DNA from: Dehalococcoidia bacterium
GTDB taxonomy: Bacteria; Chloroflexota; Dehalococcoidia; UBA2979
Assembly: GCA_030745285.1 (NCBI GenBank)
Contig: JASLOV010000115.1
Location: forward strand, 1-6,639
Reading direction: 5' to 3'
DNA length: 6,639 bases
Within the stretch, counting starts at the first letter, position 1. Each line of letters starts with the position of its first letter. Positions 1-6,038 of the stretch are shown piece after piece. The position numbers were made by a program, and so were the translations under genes. Below the pieces are notes generated by a model. That model did no database searches, was not told the DNA's origin, and saw only the letters and a program-made list of their open reading frames with translations.

Positions 1-243
1 ATTGAATCCGGGCGTGATCCGCGCCTCGCCGGTCGGGCACCGAACGCCGGGTGAGACCTCGGGCAGCGCCCGGCAGGCCTCGAGCAACTCGGGGCCCGCG
101 GCCCGATGGATGGCGCCGTCCACGCCGCCGCCGCCCAGCAAAGCTTCATTCGCCGCGTTCACGATGGCGTCGACCTCGAACTTCGTGAGATCCCCTTCGT
201 CGATGAAGAGCGTCGTCGCATCTGACAACCGGAAGCGATCCAC
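1..243 (-). CDS. Macro-domain protein, O-acetyl-ADP-ribose deacetylase type (YmdB/MacroD-like), N-terminal part
   Basis: The first 81 residues of a macro-domain protein, cut by the left window edge; the family is usually about 170-180 residues. Visible in order: GDLT (17-20), the ADP-ribose-binding NAAN motif (29-32), the glycine-rich loop GGGGVDGAIHRAAG (37-50) with the presumed catalytic Asp at 42, and CPTGEARIT (69-77). These are the signature motifs of the YmdB/MacroD class, which hydrolyses O-acetyl-ADP-ribose and removes mono-ADP-ribose from proteins in the cytosol. The start is GTG at 243-241. It is chosen because GGAGG lies 6 nt upstream and because the protein then begins MDRFRLSDATTLF, where macro domains normally begin. 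The upstream rhodanese stop codon (248-246) falls between this ribosome binding site and the GTG, so the two genes are probably translationally coupled. Family assignment is very secure; the exact substrate is inferred from the family. Confidence 0.93.
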   Translation of the reverse strand, partial: MDRFRLSDATTLFIDEGDLTKFEVDAIVNAANEALLGGGGVDGAIHRAAGPELLEACRALPEVSPGVRCPTGEARITPGFN

Positions 244-245
244 TC

Positions 246-500
246 TTATCCTCCGGCGCCTTGCTCGCTGACCCTGCCGACCGGCATCTCCAGCGCGTCG
301 CCGTACTCGGCCCACGAGCCATCGTACGCCCGCACGCGCGGGTATCCGAGTAGCCGCAGCACGAAGACGCCGAACGCCGCGCGGACGCCCCCGTGGCAAT
401 ACGTCGTGACCATCTTATCCGGAGTCATGCCGGCCCTCTCCGCCACCGACGGGTCGTCCAGATGTTCGGCGAGCCAGGAGGTCGTACGGAGCAGGCTCAT
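246..500 (-). CDS. Shortened rhodanese-like sulfurtransferase (internal deletion suspected)
   Basis: 84 residues. Residues 20-75 match the second half of the C-terminal rhodanese domain of thiosulfate/3-mercaptopyruvate sulfurtransferases. PDK precedes the active-site loop YCHGGVRAA, which has the persulfide-forming Cys at 35 and the loop Arg at 40. Then come FVLRLLGYPRVRAYDGSWAEYG and a closing MPV. Such enzymes move a sulfane sulfur from thiosulfate or mercaptopyruvate to an acceptor. The first 17 residues (RTTSWLAEHLDDP) instead resemble the extreme N-terminus of the complete two-domain enzyme (about 280 residues). The N-terminal domain and the first half of the C-terminal domain seem to be missing in frame. 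At 84 residues it lacks the early strands and the DVR / GHIPGA region that a rhodanese fold of about 100-110 residues needs, so activity is doubtful. Start ATG at 500 has no clear ribosome binding site; its ATGA overlaps the stop of a possible 19-codon leader ORF. It could be a decaying gene or a real miniature protein. Confidence 0.68.
   Translation of the reverse strand: MSLLRTTSWLAEHLDDPSVAERAGMTPDKMVTTYCHGGVRAAFGVFVLRLLGYPRVRAYDGSWAEYGDALEMPVGRVSEQGAGG
250..254 (-). promoter_or_regulatory. Shine-Dalgarno site of the macro-domain gene
   Basis: Read on the minus strand this is GGAGG, followed by a 6-nt spacer (ATAAGA) and then the GTG start. It is the only textbook ribosome binding site in the window and it settles the GTG as start. 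It overlaps the last codons and TAA stop of the upstream rhodanese gene, which suits translational coupling. Confidence 0.75.
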
Positions 501-556
501 CGCGTGCGGGTTCCGGCGCGGCTTGGCCGATCGCCGTCGAGAATCGGGGTGCTCAT
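497..556 (-). other. Possible 19-codon leader ORF overlapping the rhodanese start (ATGA)
   Basis: An ATG at 556-554 opens a reading frame encoding MSTPILDGDRPSRAGTRTR and stopping at TGA 499-497, which shares the ATGA tetranucleotide with the rhodanese start at 500. Stop-start overlap of this kind is typical of translational coupling and would explain how the rhodanese, which has no good ribosome binding site, is started. The ORF begins only about 4 nt after the transcription start predicted from the CATAAT hexamer at 572-567, so it might be read leaderless. No homology is recognised. Short ORFs with this overlap also arise by chance, so confidence is low. Confidence 0.25.
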
Positions 557-558
557 AC

Positions 559-576
559 CGGGCAGTATTATGCCCG
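559..576 (-). promoter_or_regulatory. Putative -10 element inside a small inverted repeat, upstream of the rhodanese/macro pair
   Basis: On the minus strand CATAAT (572-567) matches the TATAAT -10 consensus at 5 of 6 positions and is the most AT-rich stretch in the gap between the permease remnant and the rhodanese gene. It is flanked by CGGGC (576-572) and GCCCG (563-559), a 5-bp inverted repeat with an 8-nt centre, which could be an operator or chance in GC-rich DNA. No convincing -35 hexamer is seen 16-18 bp upstream. The plus strand of the same site reads TATTAT, so direction is not proved by the sequence alone; position before the rhodanese gene favours the minus strand. Confidence 0.3.
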
Positions 577-609
577 CGCCGCCGACCGAACGCACGGCCC
601 GTGTGGTCG

Positions 610-1032
610 CTACTCCTGGCGGAGCGCGGTCGCCGGATCCAACCCGGCCGCCGGACGGGCGGCGACGTAGCAGGCGCCGGTCGCCACGAGCAACAGCATG
701 ACGGTGACGACCGCGAACGTCAGCGGGTCGGTCGCCGTGACACCGAAGAGCAACGAGTCCAGCGCGCGCGCGCCGGCATAGGCGCCGAGGAGACCGAGCA
801 ACGCGCCGACAACGGCTAGGCGCAGCCCCTGCCCGACCACCATCGCGAGCACTTCGGTCCGCGTCGCGCCGAGCGCGATCCGAATCCCGAACTCACGAGT
901 TTGTCGACCGACGGTGTACGCGATCACGCCGTGGATACCGATCAGCGCGAGCGCCACGGCGACCGCCGCGAAGACGGCGAGCAGCCAGGTCGTGAAGCGG
1001 TCGCGCGCCACGACGTCGTCGATGAGCTGAGG
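610..1032 (-). pseudogene. 3' remnant of a third ADOP/MacB-like permease gene
   Basis: This encodes the last membrane module of an ADOP-family permease and nothing before it. From a GTG at 1011 (133 codons) three hydrophobic segments can be seen, at roughly residues 8-33, 57-80 and 97-117, with the family motif REFGIRIALGATR (39-51) after the first and the closing DPATALRQE at the end. This is the C-terminal FtsX domain (PF02687 type), about 140 of the usual 800 residues. The frame is open only to 1032; a TGA at 1035-1033 lies immediately upstream, so homology stops abruptly, and no ribosome binding site precedes the GTG. It resembles the tail of the neighbouring complete permease (1123-3519) but is clearly a different paralogue. 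The usual ARRAA before the terminus is ARPAA here, and one rare CTA codon is present. Most likely it is the surviving end of a deleted gene; a small expressed membrane protein is less likely. Confidence 0.75.
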
Positions 1033-1122
1033 TCAGGGCTGGCCTACGCGTGCAGCGTCAGAACCCGGACAGACACTCGGCGTCGAGGTGCTCCAGCCAG
1101 GCTGATTGAAGGGCTGTTGCGA

Positions 1123-3519
1123 TCATTCGGCTCTGAGTGCCGTAACCGGATCGAGTCTCGTGGCGCGACGTGCCGGGATGAGGCTGGCCGCGAGGGCGAC
1201 GGTGATGAGCAGCAGTGCAATCGCACCGAATGTCCAAGGATCGGCCGGCTTCACGCCGTAGAGCAGGCTCGCCATGAATCGGGCCGCGACCAACGCGGCG
1301 CCGGTCCCGACGGCGAGCCCGGTCAGCACGAGTTTCAGTCCCTGCCAGAGCACGAGCCGCAGCACGTCACCCGTTCGCGCACCCAGGGCGACTCGGATCC
1401 CGAACTCGCGCGTCCGGAGCCCCACGAGGTAGACGAGCACGCCGTACAACCCGATCGATGCCAGCACCAGCGCGATGACGGCGAGGAGACTCAAGACCAC
1501 GGCCTGAAAGTGTTGCTCTGCGATCGCGCCGGCGAGACGCGTCTCGAGGAGGGTGATGCGAGAGACGACGACGTCCGGATCGAATGCGCGCAAGGTCTGT
1601 CGGAGAACGCCAACGATCGCACTTGCGTCACCGCTGGTTCTGATCGCCAGCGATTGCGCGCCGATGGGGAACTGCTGGTCGGACAGATAGAAGACGGCGG
1701 GGGGTTCGTACCGAGGCCCGAACTCACGAACGTCGCCGGCGATGCCGATGACTTCGAGATGAATACCATCCTCGGTCCACGGCAACGTGAGCCGTTGGCC
1801 GATGGCCGACTCTCCCGGCCAGAACTCGTCTGCCATCGCCTCGCTGATGACCACGACCGGGGGGCCGCCGAACCGGTCGCTGACCTCGAAGCTACGGCCC
1901 GCGTGGATCGGGATGCCCATCGCCTCGAAGTAGCCCTGCGAGGCTCGCCGCCGCTGGCCGGCGAGGCGCTCGTCCGGAGTCGTGGGCGGCCGCTCGCGTG
2001 GATGGACATAGTTCCACGCTCCGCCGTCCACAAACGGCAGGTGTTCGACGCCGCCGCTGGCCTCGATACCCGGGACCGCTCCGATGGCATCGTGCAGTTC
2101 GGCGTAGAAACGTGCCACACCCGCTTCATCCTGAAGCCGGAACACGGGCGCTTGCACGTCGGCGATGATCACGCCCTCGAGCCTAGCGCCCGGATCGACG
2201 CCCTGCAGGAACAGGAAGCTGCGAACGAACAGTCCCGCGCAGACGAGCAGCACGAGCGACAGCGTCAGCTGGGCGACGACCAGAAGGCGTCGAGGGTGAA
2301 GGCCAGCGGCGCTCGATGTGGCCCGCGTACCGCTCAACGCCTCGACGAGGCCGCGGGACCCACTGCGGAGCACCGGGACCAGACCGAACACGACGCCGCT
2401 CACGCCGGTGACGAACGCGACGAGCGAGAGCGTCGGCAGGTCGATGGTGATCGACTCGAGCCGTGGCAGGCTGGCCGCGCCGTACAGCTTGAGCAGTTCG
2501 AGACCTCCGGCCGCCAGACCGACCCCGAGGATGCTGCCTGCCACCGCGATCGTGAAGCTTTCGTAGAGTGCCTCCCGCACCAGGTGCAGGCGTGACGCCC
2601 CAAGGGCCAGCCGCACGGCTTGATCGCGACTCCGGCCCGACGCGCGGGCCAGTGCCAGCGAGCTGACGTTGGCACACGCGACGAGCAGCACCAGGAACAC
2701 CGTGACGATCAACAGCTGCATCGCCGGTCGAAGGTACCCGAGGAATCGGTCGTGCAGGCGCTCCAGCCGAAGGCCCCACTGCTCGTTGACGTCAGGATAC
2801 GCTGCGGCCAGACGCGAAGCGATCGTGTCGACCTGCGCCTGCGCGGTTTGCAGCGGGACGTCGGGCGCGAGCCGACCGATCACGAAATAGTCCCGAGAAT
2901 CGCGGTTGAGGAATCCTCGGTCATCCAGCTGGATCGGGAACCAGAGGTCGATGCCGGCGGGATAGTCGAAGCTACGTGGCATCACGCCCACGACCGTCCA
3001 GGGCTGTCCGTCGATGAGCAGAGGCCGCCCGACCGCACCCGGATCCTCACCGAATCGACGCGTCCAGAATCCGTGGCTGATGACGACGACGGCGCCGCTG
3101 CCCGGTCGCTCCTCCGAGGACACGAAACCTCTCCCGAGGCTCGGTGTCACTCCGAGCGTGCTGAACAGGTTGGCCGAGACCGACGAGCCGAGCACCCGCT
3201 CCGGTTCGCTCCCGCCCGTCACGATACGGCCGTCGCTGAACACGTGATGCACCGCCAGCGAGGCGAACGCGTCGGCTTCCCGGTAGTCCAGATAGTCCGG
3301 CCCCGAGACCGAATTCGACGACGTTCGCTCGTTGGTGGCCCAAGCCCAGACGAGCCGCTCGGGATTCTCGAAGGCCAGTGGCCGCAGGAAGACGCCCTGG
3401 ACAACGCTGAATCCAAGCGTGACCACGCCGATCCCGATGCCGAGCACGAGGACGGCAACGAGCGCATACGCGGGTTGCTTCAGCAGTCCGCGAAGGACGC
3501 GCCGGAGATTCTGGAGCAT
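1123..3519 (-). CDS. ADOP-family ABC transporter permease (MacB-like, complete), second gene of the pair
   Basis: 798 residues, full length for the family. The order is: N-terminal helix about 18-45; a large MacB-like periplasmic region about 50-260 with ISHGFWTRRFGEDP and WTVVGVMPRSFDYP; a first FtsX-type membrane block (helices near 266-293, 320-342, 364-384) with AVRLALGASR at 301-310; a further helix near 411-436 opening the second half; a second periplasmic region about 440-660; and a second FtsX block (about 673-700, 722-747, 764-783) with REFGIRVALGAR at 704-715, ending DPVTALRAE. This duplicated MacB/FtsX layout without an ATPase defines ADOP proteins, inner-membrane permeases of unknown substrate that presumably borrow an ATPase encoded elsewhere. 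The first helix has GIGIGVVTLGF where the family usually has GIGANTAIF. ATG 3519 starts at the expected place. The gap to the upstream permease is 5 nt; GAGGG lies 13 nt away, too far to be a good ribosome binding site, so coupling is likely. Confidence 0.93.
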   Translation of the reverse strand: MLQNLRRVLRGLLKQPAYALVAVLVLGIGIGVVTLGFSVVQGVFLRPLAFENPERLVWAWATNERTSSNSVSGPDYLDYREADAFASLAVHHVFSDGRIVTGGSEPERVLGSSVSANLFSTLGVTPSLGRGFVSSEERPGSGAVVVISHGFWTRRFGEDPGAVGRPLLIDGQPWTVVGVMPRSFDYPAGIDLWFPIQLDDRGFLNRDSRDYFVIGRLAPDVPLQTAQAQVDTIASRLAAAYPDVNEQWGLRLERLHDRFLGYLRPAMQLLIVTVFLVLLVACANVSSLALARASGRSRDQAVRLALGASRLHLVREALYESFTIAVAGSILGVGLAAGGLELLKLYGAASLPRLESITIDLPTLSLVAFVTGVSGVVFGLVPVLRSGSRGLVEALSGTRATSSAAGLHPRRLLVVAQLTLSLVLLVCAGLFVRSFLFLQGVDPGARLEGVIIADVQAPVFRLQDEAGVARFYAELHDAIGAVPGIEASGGVEHLPFVDGGAWNYVHPRERPPTTPDERLAGQRRRASQGYFEAMGIPIHAGRSFEVSDRFGGPPVVVISEAMADEFWPGESAIGQRLTLPWTEDGIHLEVIGIAGDVREFGPRYEPPAVFYLSDQQFPIGAQSLAIRTSGDASAIVGVLRQTLRAFDPDVVVSRITLLETRLAGAIAEQHFQAVVLSLLAVIALVLASIGLYGVLVYLVGLRTREFGIRVALGARTGDVLRLVLWQGLKLVLTGLAVGTGAALVAARFMASLLYGVKPADPWTFGAIALLLITVALAASLIPARRATRLDPVTALRAE

Positions 3520-3524
3520 CGGTG

Positions 3525-5981
3525 TTATTCAGCCCTCAGGGCCGTCGCCGGATCGATCGACGCGGCGCGGCGGGCGGCGATCCAGGTGGCCAGCACGGCC
3601 GAGGCGATCAGGACCGTCGGCATCGCGACGAACGTCAGCGGATCGAACGTACCGATGCCGAAGAGCAGGCCCGAGAGGACCCGGTTTGCGGCCAGCGCGA
3701 GGACGAGGCCGACGGCGCTGCCCAGCAGCACCAACCTCATGCCGCTGGCCATCAGCATCCGGACCATCTCGCCCTGCTCGGCGCCGAGCGACAGCCGGAT
3801 GCCGACCTCGCGGACCCGTTGCGCGACGGCGTAGCTGACGATCCCGTGCAGGCCGACACACGCCAGAGCGAGTGCGAGCACCGCGAACGCGGCCAGGACG
3901 AGCGCCGAGAGCTGGGCCGGCAGCAACATGATGCCGAGATGGCCGGCCATCGACTTGGCGTCCCAGACGCCGATCTCCGGATCGACCTCGCGTGCCGCCG
4001 TCACGACATCCAGCGCCGTCCGCTCACCGTCGATCGACGTGCGTGCGACGACGGTCAGGAACGACGAGTAGCTTTGACTGTAGGGCAGGTAGACGAACGG
4101 CCGCGGCGCTTCGCCCATGGTGCGCACCTTCGCGTCGCTCGCCACGCCGACAATCATGATGTCCGCGTCGTCCTCACGGCGGAGCATCTGGCCGGTCACG
4201 TCCAGCCGTCCCCAGAACCGCTGGGCCAGCGCCGCGCTGACGATCGCCACCCGCTGGCTGTCCAGGCCGTCGCGTGCCCGGTCGAAGTTCCGACCGCGAA
4301 TGATGCCGATGCCGGCGGCCTCGAGGAAGCCGGGGTCGATCCGTCCGCGATCCGCGCGGTGCATCGTCTCGTCGGGCGGCGGCTCGACGCCGTCGACGTT
4401 GAAGCCGATCGTGTTCGTGCTCATCGTGTTCAGATGCAGGTTGTCCATGAAGCCGACCGCCTCGACGCCGGGGAGCGCACGCACCCGATCGCGCAGACGG
4501 TCGATGAACTGTCGTCCGGTCTCCTCGGTGTAACGGGTCCCTGGAATCATCATCTGCACGACGCCGGCCGGCGCCTGGCCGAAGCCCGGGTCCACAGTCT
4601 GGATCCGCTGAAAGCTGCGCAGGAAGAGGCCGGCGCCCACCAGCAGCAGGACCGAGACCGTTACCTGCAGCACGACGAGGCCGTTCCGCAGATTCAGCTT
4701 GCCCGGCTTGCCCGCGCCGGCGCTCTCGTCCTTGAGCGTGCCCGCCAGATCCGGCTTCGTGCTCTGCCAGGCCGGCATCAAGCCGAGGACGAGGCCCGCG
4801 ACGACCGATGCCATGAAGGTGAAGCCGAGGACCAGTCCGTCCGGCTCGAGATCCAGCTCGACCGCGATGGGCAGCGGCAGATCGGCAGCCGTCAGGGCGC
4901 GCAGCAGCGACGTCGAGAGCGCGATCCCGGCCGCGCCACCGAGCAAGCCGAGAACGACCGTTTCGGTCACGAGCTGGCCGATCAGATCGCGCCGCGTGGC
5001 GCCCAGCGCCAGTCGGACGGCGATCTCCTTGCGGCGGTCGACGGCGCGGGCCAGCAGGAAGCTCGCCAGGTTCACGCACGCCATCAGCAGGACGAGGCCG
5101 ACGACGACCATCAGCAGCCAGGCCGCGGCACGGACGAACCGGTCGAACGGCGGGATCAGAATGACGTCGACGGACGGCACCATGATGAACGCCGTGTTCG
5201 GGTCCCACTCGTCGAGCCGGTCCTCGGTCAACTGCGCCGCGACAGCGTCGAGCGAAGCCTGCGCCTGCGGCAGGCCGACGCCCGGCCGAAGGCGCGCCGT
5301 GACGAACATCGAGTGGTTGCCGCGCTCCTCCAGCTCGTCGTCGTTGGTCGCCATGAGCTGGTTGATCATCATCATCGGCGCGTAGATCGCCGGCACCATC
5401 CCTTGGAAATAGCCGGTGAACTGCTCGGGCGCCACGCCGACGATCGTATAGGCCATGCCGCCGACCCGGATCGTCTGGCCGACGATGTCGGGGTCGCCGC
5501 CGAAGCTGCGCTGCCAGAAGCCGTGGCCCAGCACCGCCACCTGATGCGCCCCGGGCGCGACGTCGTCGTCGGGCAGGAGGGTCCGGCCGACCTCGGCGTC
5601 GATGCCGCGCAGCGTGAAGTAGTTGCCGGTGACCGCCTCGGCGGGGTACATGCTGATGCCGCCATCGATGTCGACCTGCGCCGGCACCATCCGCGTCGCC
5701 GAGATGCCGGCAAAGACGTCGCCGGTCGCGTCGCGCACGTCCCGGAAGTCCGGATTCGAGAAGACTCCCCACGGGAAAGTCGGGCTCGATTCGTAGATCT
5801 CCACCAGTTCCTCGGGCGCCCGGACCGGCGGCTGGCGCAGGATGATCGCGTTGACCAGCGTGAAGATCGCCGTGTTGGCGCCGATGCCGATCGCCAGCGA
5901 CAGGACTGCGCTGATCGTGAAGCCCGGGCTCTGGCGCAGCCGGCGCAGGGCGTAGCGGACGTTCTGGCGCAGGGTATCCAT
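3525..5981 (-). CDS. ADOP-family ABC transporter permease (MacB-like, complete), first gene of the pair
   Basis: 818 residues. It starts MDTLRQNVRYALRRLRQSPG, the canonical ADOP opening, followed by the first helix with LAIGIGANTAIF (29-40). Then come a MacB-like periplasmic region (about 50-280, with LGHGFWQRSFGGDPDIVG near 151-168), a first FtsX block (helices near 285-312, 335-360, 383-403) with EIAVRLALGATRR (319-331), a helix near 432-455 beginning the second half, a second periplasmic region (about 460-685), and a final FtsX block (692-718, 740-765, 782-802) with REVGIRLSLGAEQ (724-736). The end, DPATALRAE, matches its neighbour. No ATP-binding domain and no N-terminal PadR-associated extension is present. 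It is a promoter-proximal gene reading away from the YjiH-family gene, and the second permease follows 5 nt after its TAA. There is no ribosome binding site near ATG 5981. The gene has no TTA, CTA or TCA sense codon, which fits strong GC-biased codon use and native residence. Substrate unknown. Confidence 0.95.
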   Translation of the reverse strand: MDTLRQNVRYALRRLRQSPGFTISAVLSLAIGIGANTAIFTLVNAIILRQPPVRAPEELVEIYESSPTFPWGVFSNPDFRDVRDATGDVFAGISATRMVPAQVDIDGGISMYPAEAVTGNYFTLRGIDAEVGRTLLPDDDVAPGAHQVAVLGHGFWQRSFGGDPDIVGQTIRVGGMAYTIVGVAPEQFTGYFQGMVPAIYAPMMMINQLMATNDDELEERGNHSMFVTARLRPGVGLPQAQASLDAVAAQLTEDRLDEWDPNTAFIMVPSVDVILIPPFDRFVRAAAWLLMVVVGLVLLMACVNLASFLLARAVDRRKEIAVRLALGATRRDLIGQLVTETVVLGLLGGAAGIALSTSLLRALTAADLPLPIAVELDLEPDGLVLGFTFMASVVAGLVLGLMPAWQSTKPDLAGTLKDESAGAGKPGKLNLRNGLVVLQVTVSVLLLVGAGLFLRSFQRIQTVDPGFGQAPAGVVQMMIPGTRYTEETGRQFIDRLRDRVRALPGVEAVGFMDNLHLNTMSTNTIGFNVDGVEPPPDETMHRADRGRIDPGFLEAAGIGIIRGRNFDRARDGLDSQRVAIVSAALAQRFWGRLDVTGQMLRREDDADIMIVGVASDAKVRTMGEAPRPFVYLPYSQSYSSFLTVVARTSIDGERTALDVVTAAREVDPEIGVWDAKSMAGHLGIMLLPAQLSALVLAAFAVLALALACVGLHGIVSYAVAQRVREVGIRLSLGAEQGEMVRMLMASGMRLVLLGSAVGLVLALAANRVLSGLLFGIGTFDPLTFVAMPTVLIASAVLATWIAARRAASIDPATALRAE

Positions 5982-6038
5982 GGTTGAGTCTACGTCTGGG
6001 CCTGGGCGGCGGTTCCCTTCGTGCTAGCCTTCCGTTCC
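5982..6038. promoter_or_regulatory. Divergent intergenic region between the ADOP pair and the YjiH-family gene
   Basis: Only 57 bp separate two outward-reading starts, so promoters for both directions must lie here or inside the genes. Minus strand: TAGACT (5992-5987) matches TATAAT at 4 of 6 and ends 5 nt before ATG 5981. Plus strand: TGCTAGCCT (6022-6030) resembles an extended -10 and ends 8 nt before ATG 6039. Neither has a recognisable -35 at the usual distance. Neither start has a Shine-Dalgarno sequence; both would fit leaderless transcripts. The plus strand also holds two similar pyrimidine runs, TTCCCTTC (6013-6020) and CTTCCGTTCC (6029-6038), around the palindrome GCTAGC (6023-6028), a possible but unproven regulator site. 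Confidence 0.45.

Noticed and set aside
2..271. Plus-strand open frame of 89 codons at the left edge
   Set aside because: It lies opposite the macro-domain gene, whose motifs are unmistakable on the minus strand.
593..603. Palindrome CACGGCCCGTG just past the permease-remnant stop, considered as a terminator
   Set aside because: The stem is at most 4-5 bp with almost no loop and no T-tract on either strand.
1033..1122. Gap between the second permease and the remnant, checked for a terminator, RNA or more permease homology
   Set aside because: Only a 4-bp stem (CAGC/GCTG near 1094-1104) without a T-tract is present, and none of the three minus frames continues the permease family sequence.
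901..3834. Long plus-strand open frames (901-2595 and 2620-3834) opposite the second permease
   Set aside because: Same codon-aligned antisense effect in GC-rich DNA, broken by a single TCA serine codon (2595-2593); composition is Arg/Asp/Gln/His-rich without domains.
3522..5987. An 821-codon plus-strand open frame covering the whole first permease
   Set aside because: It is codon-aligned antisense to a clear ADOP gene. It stays open only because that gene uses no TTA, CTA or TCA codons; its product is charged low-complexity sequence with no recognisable domain.
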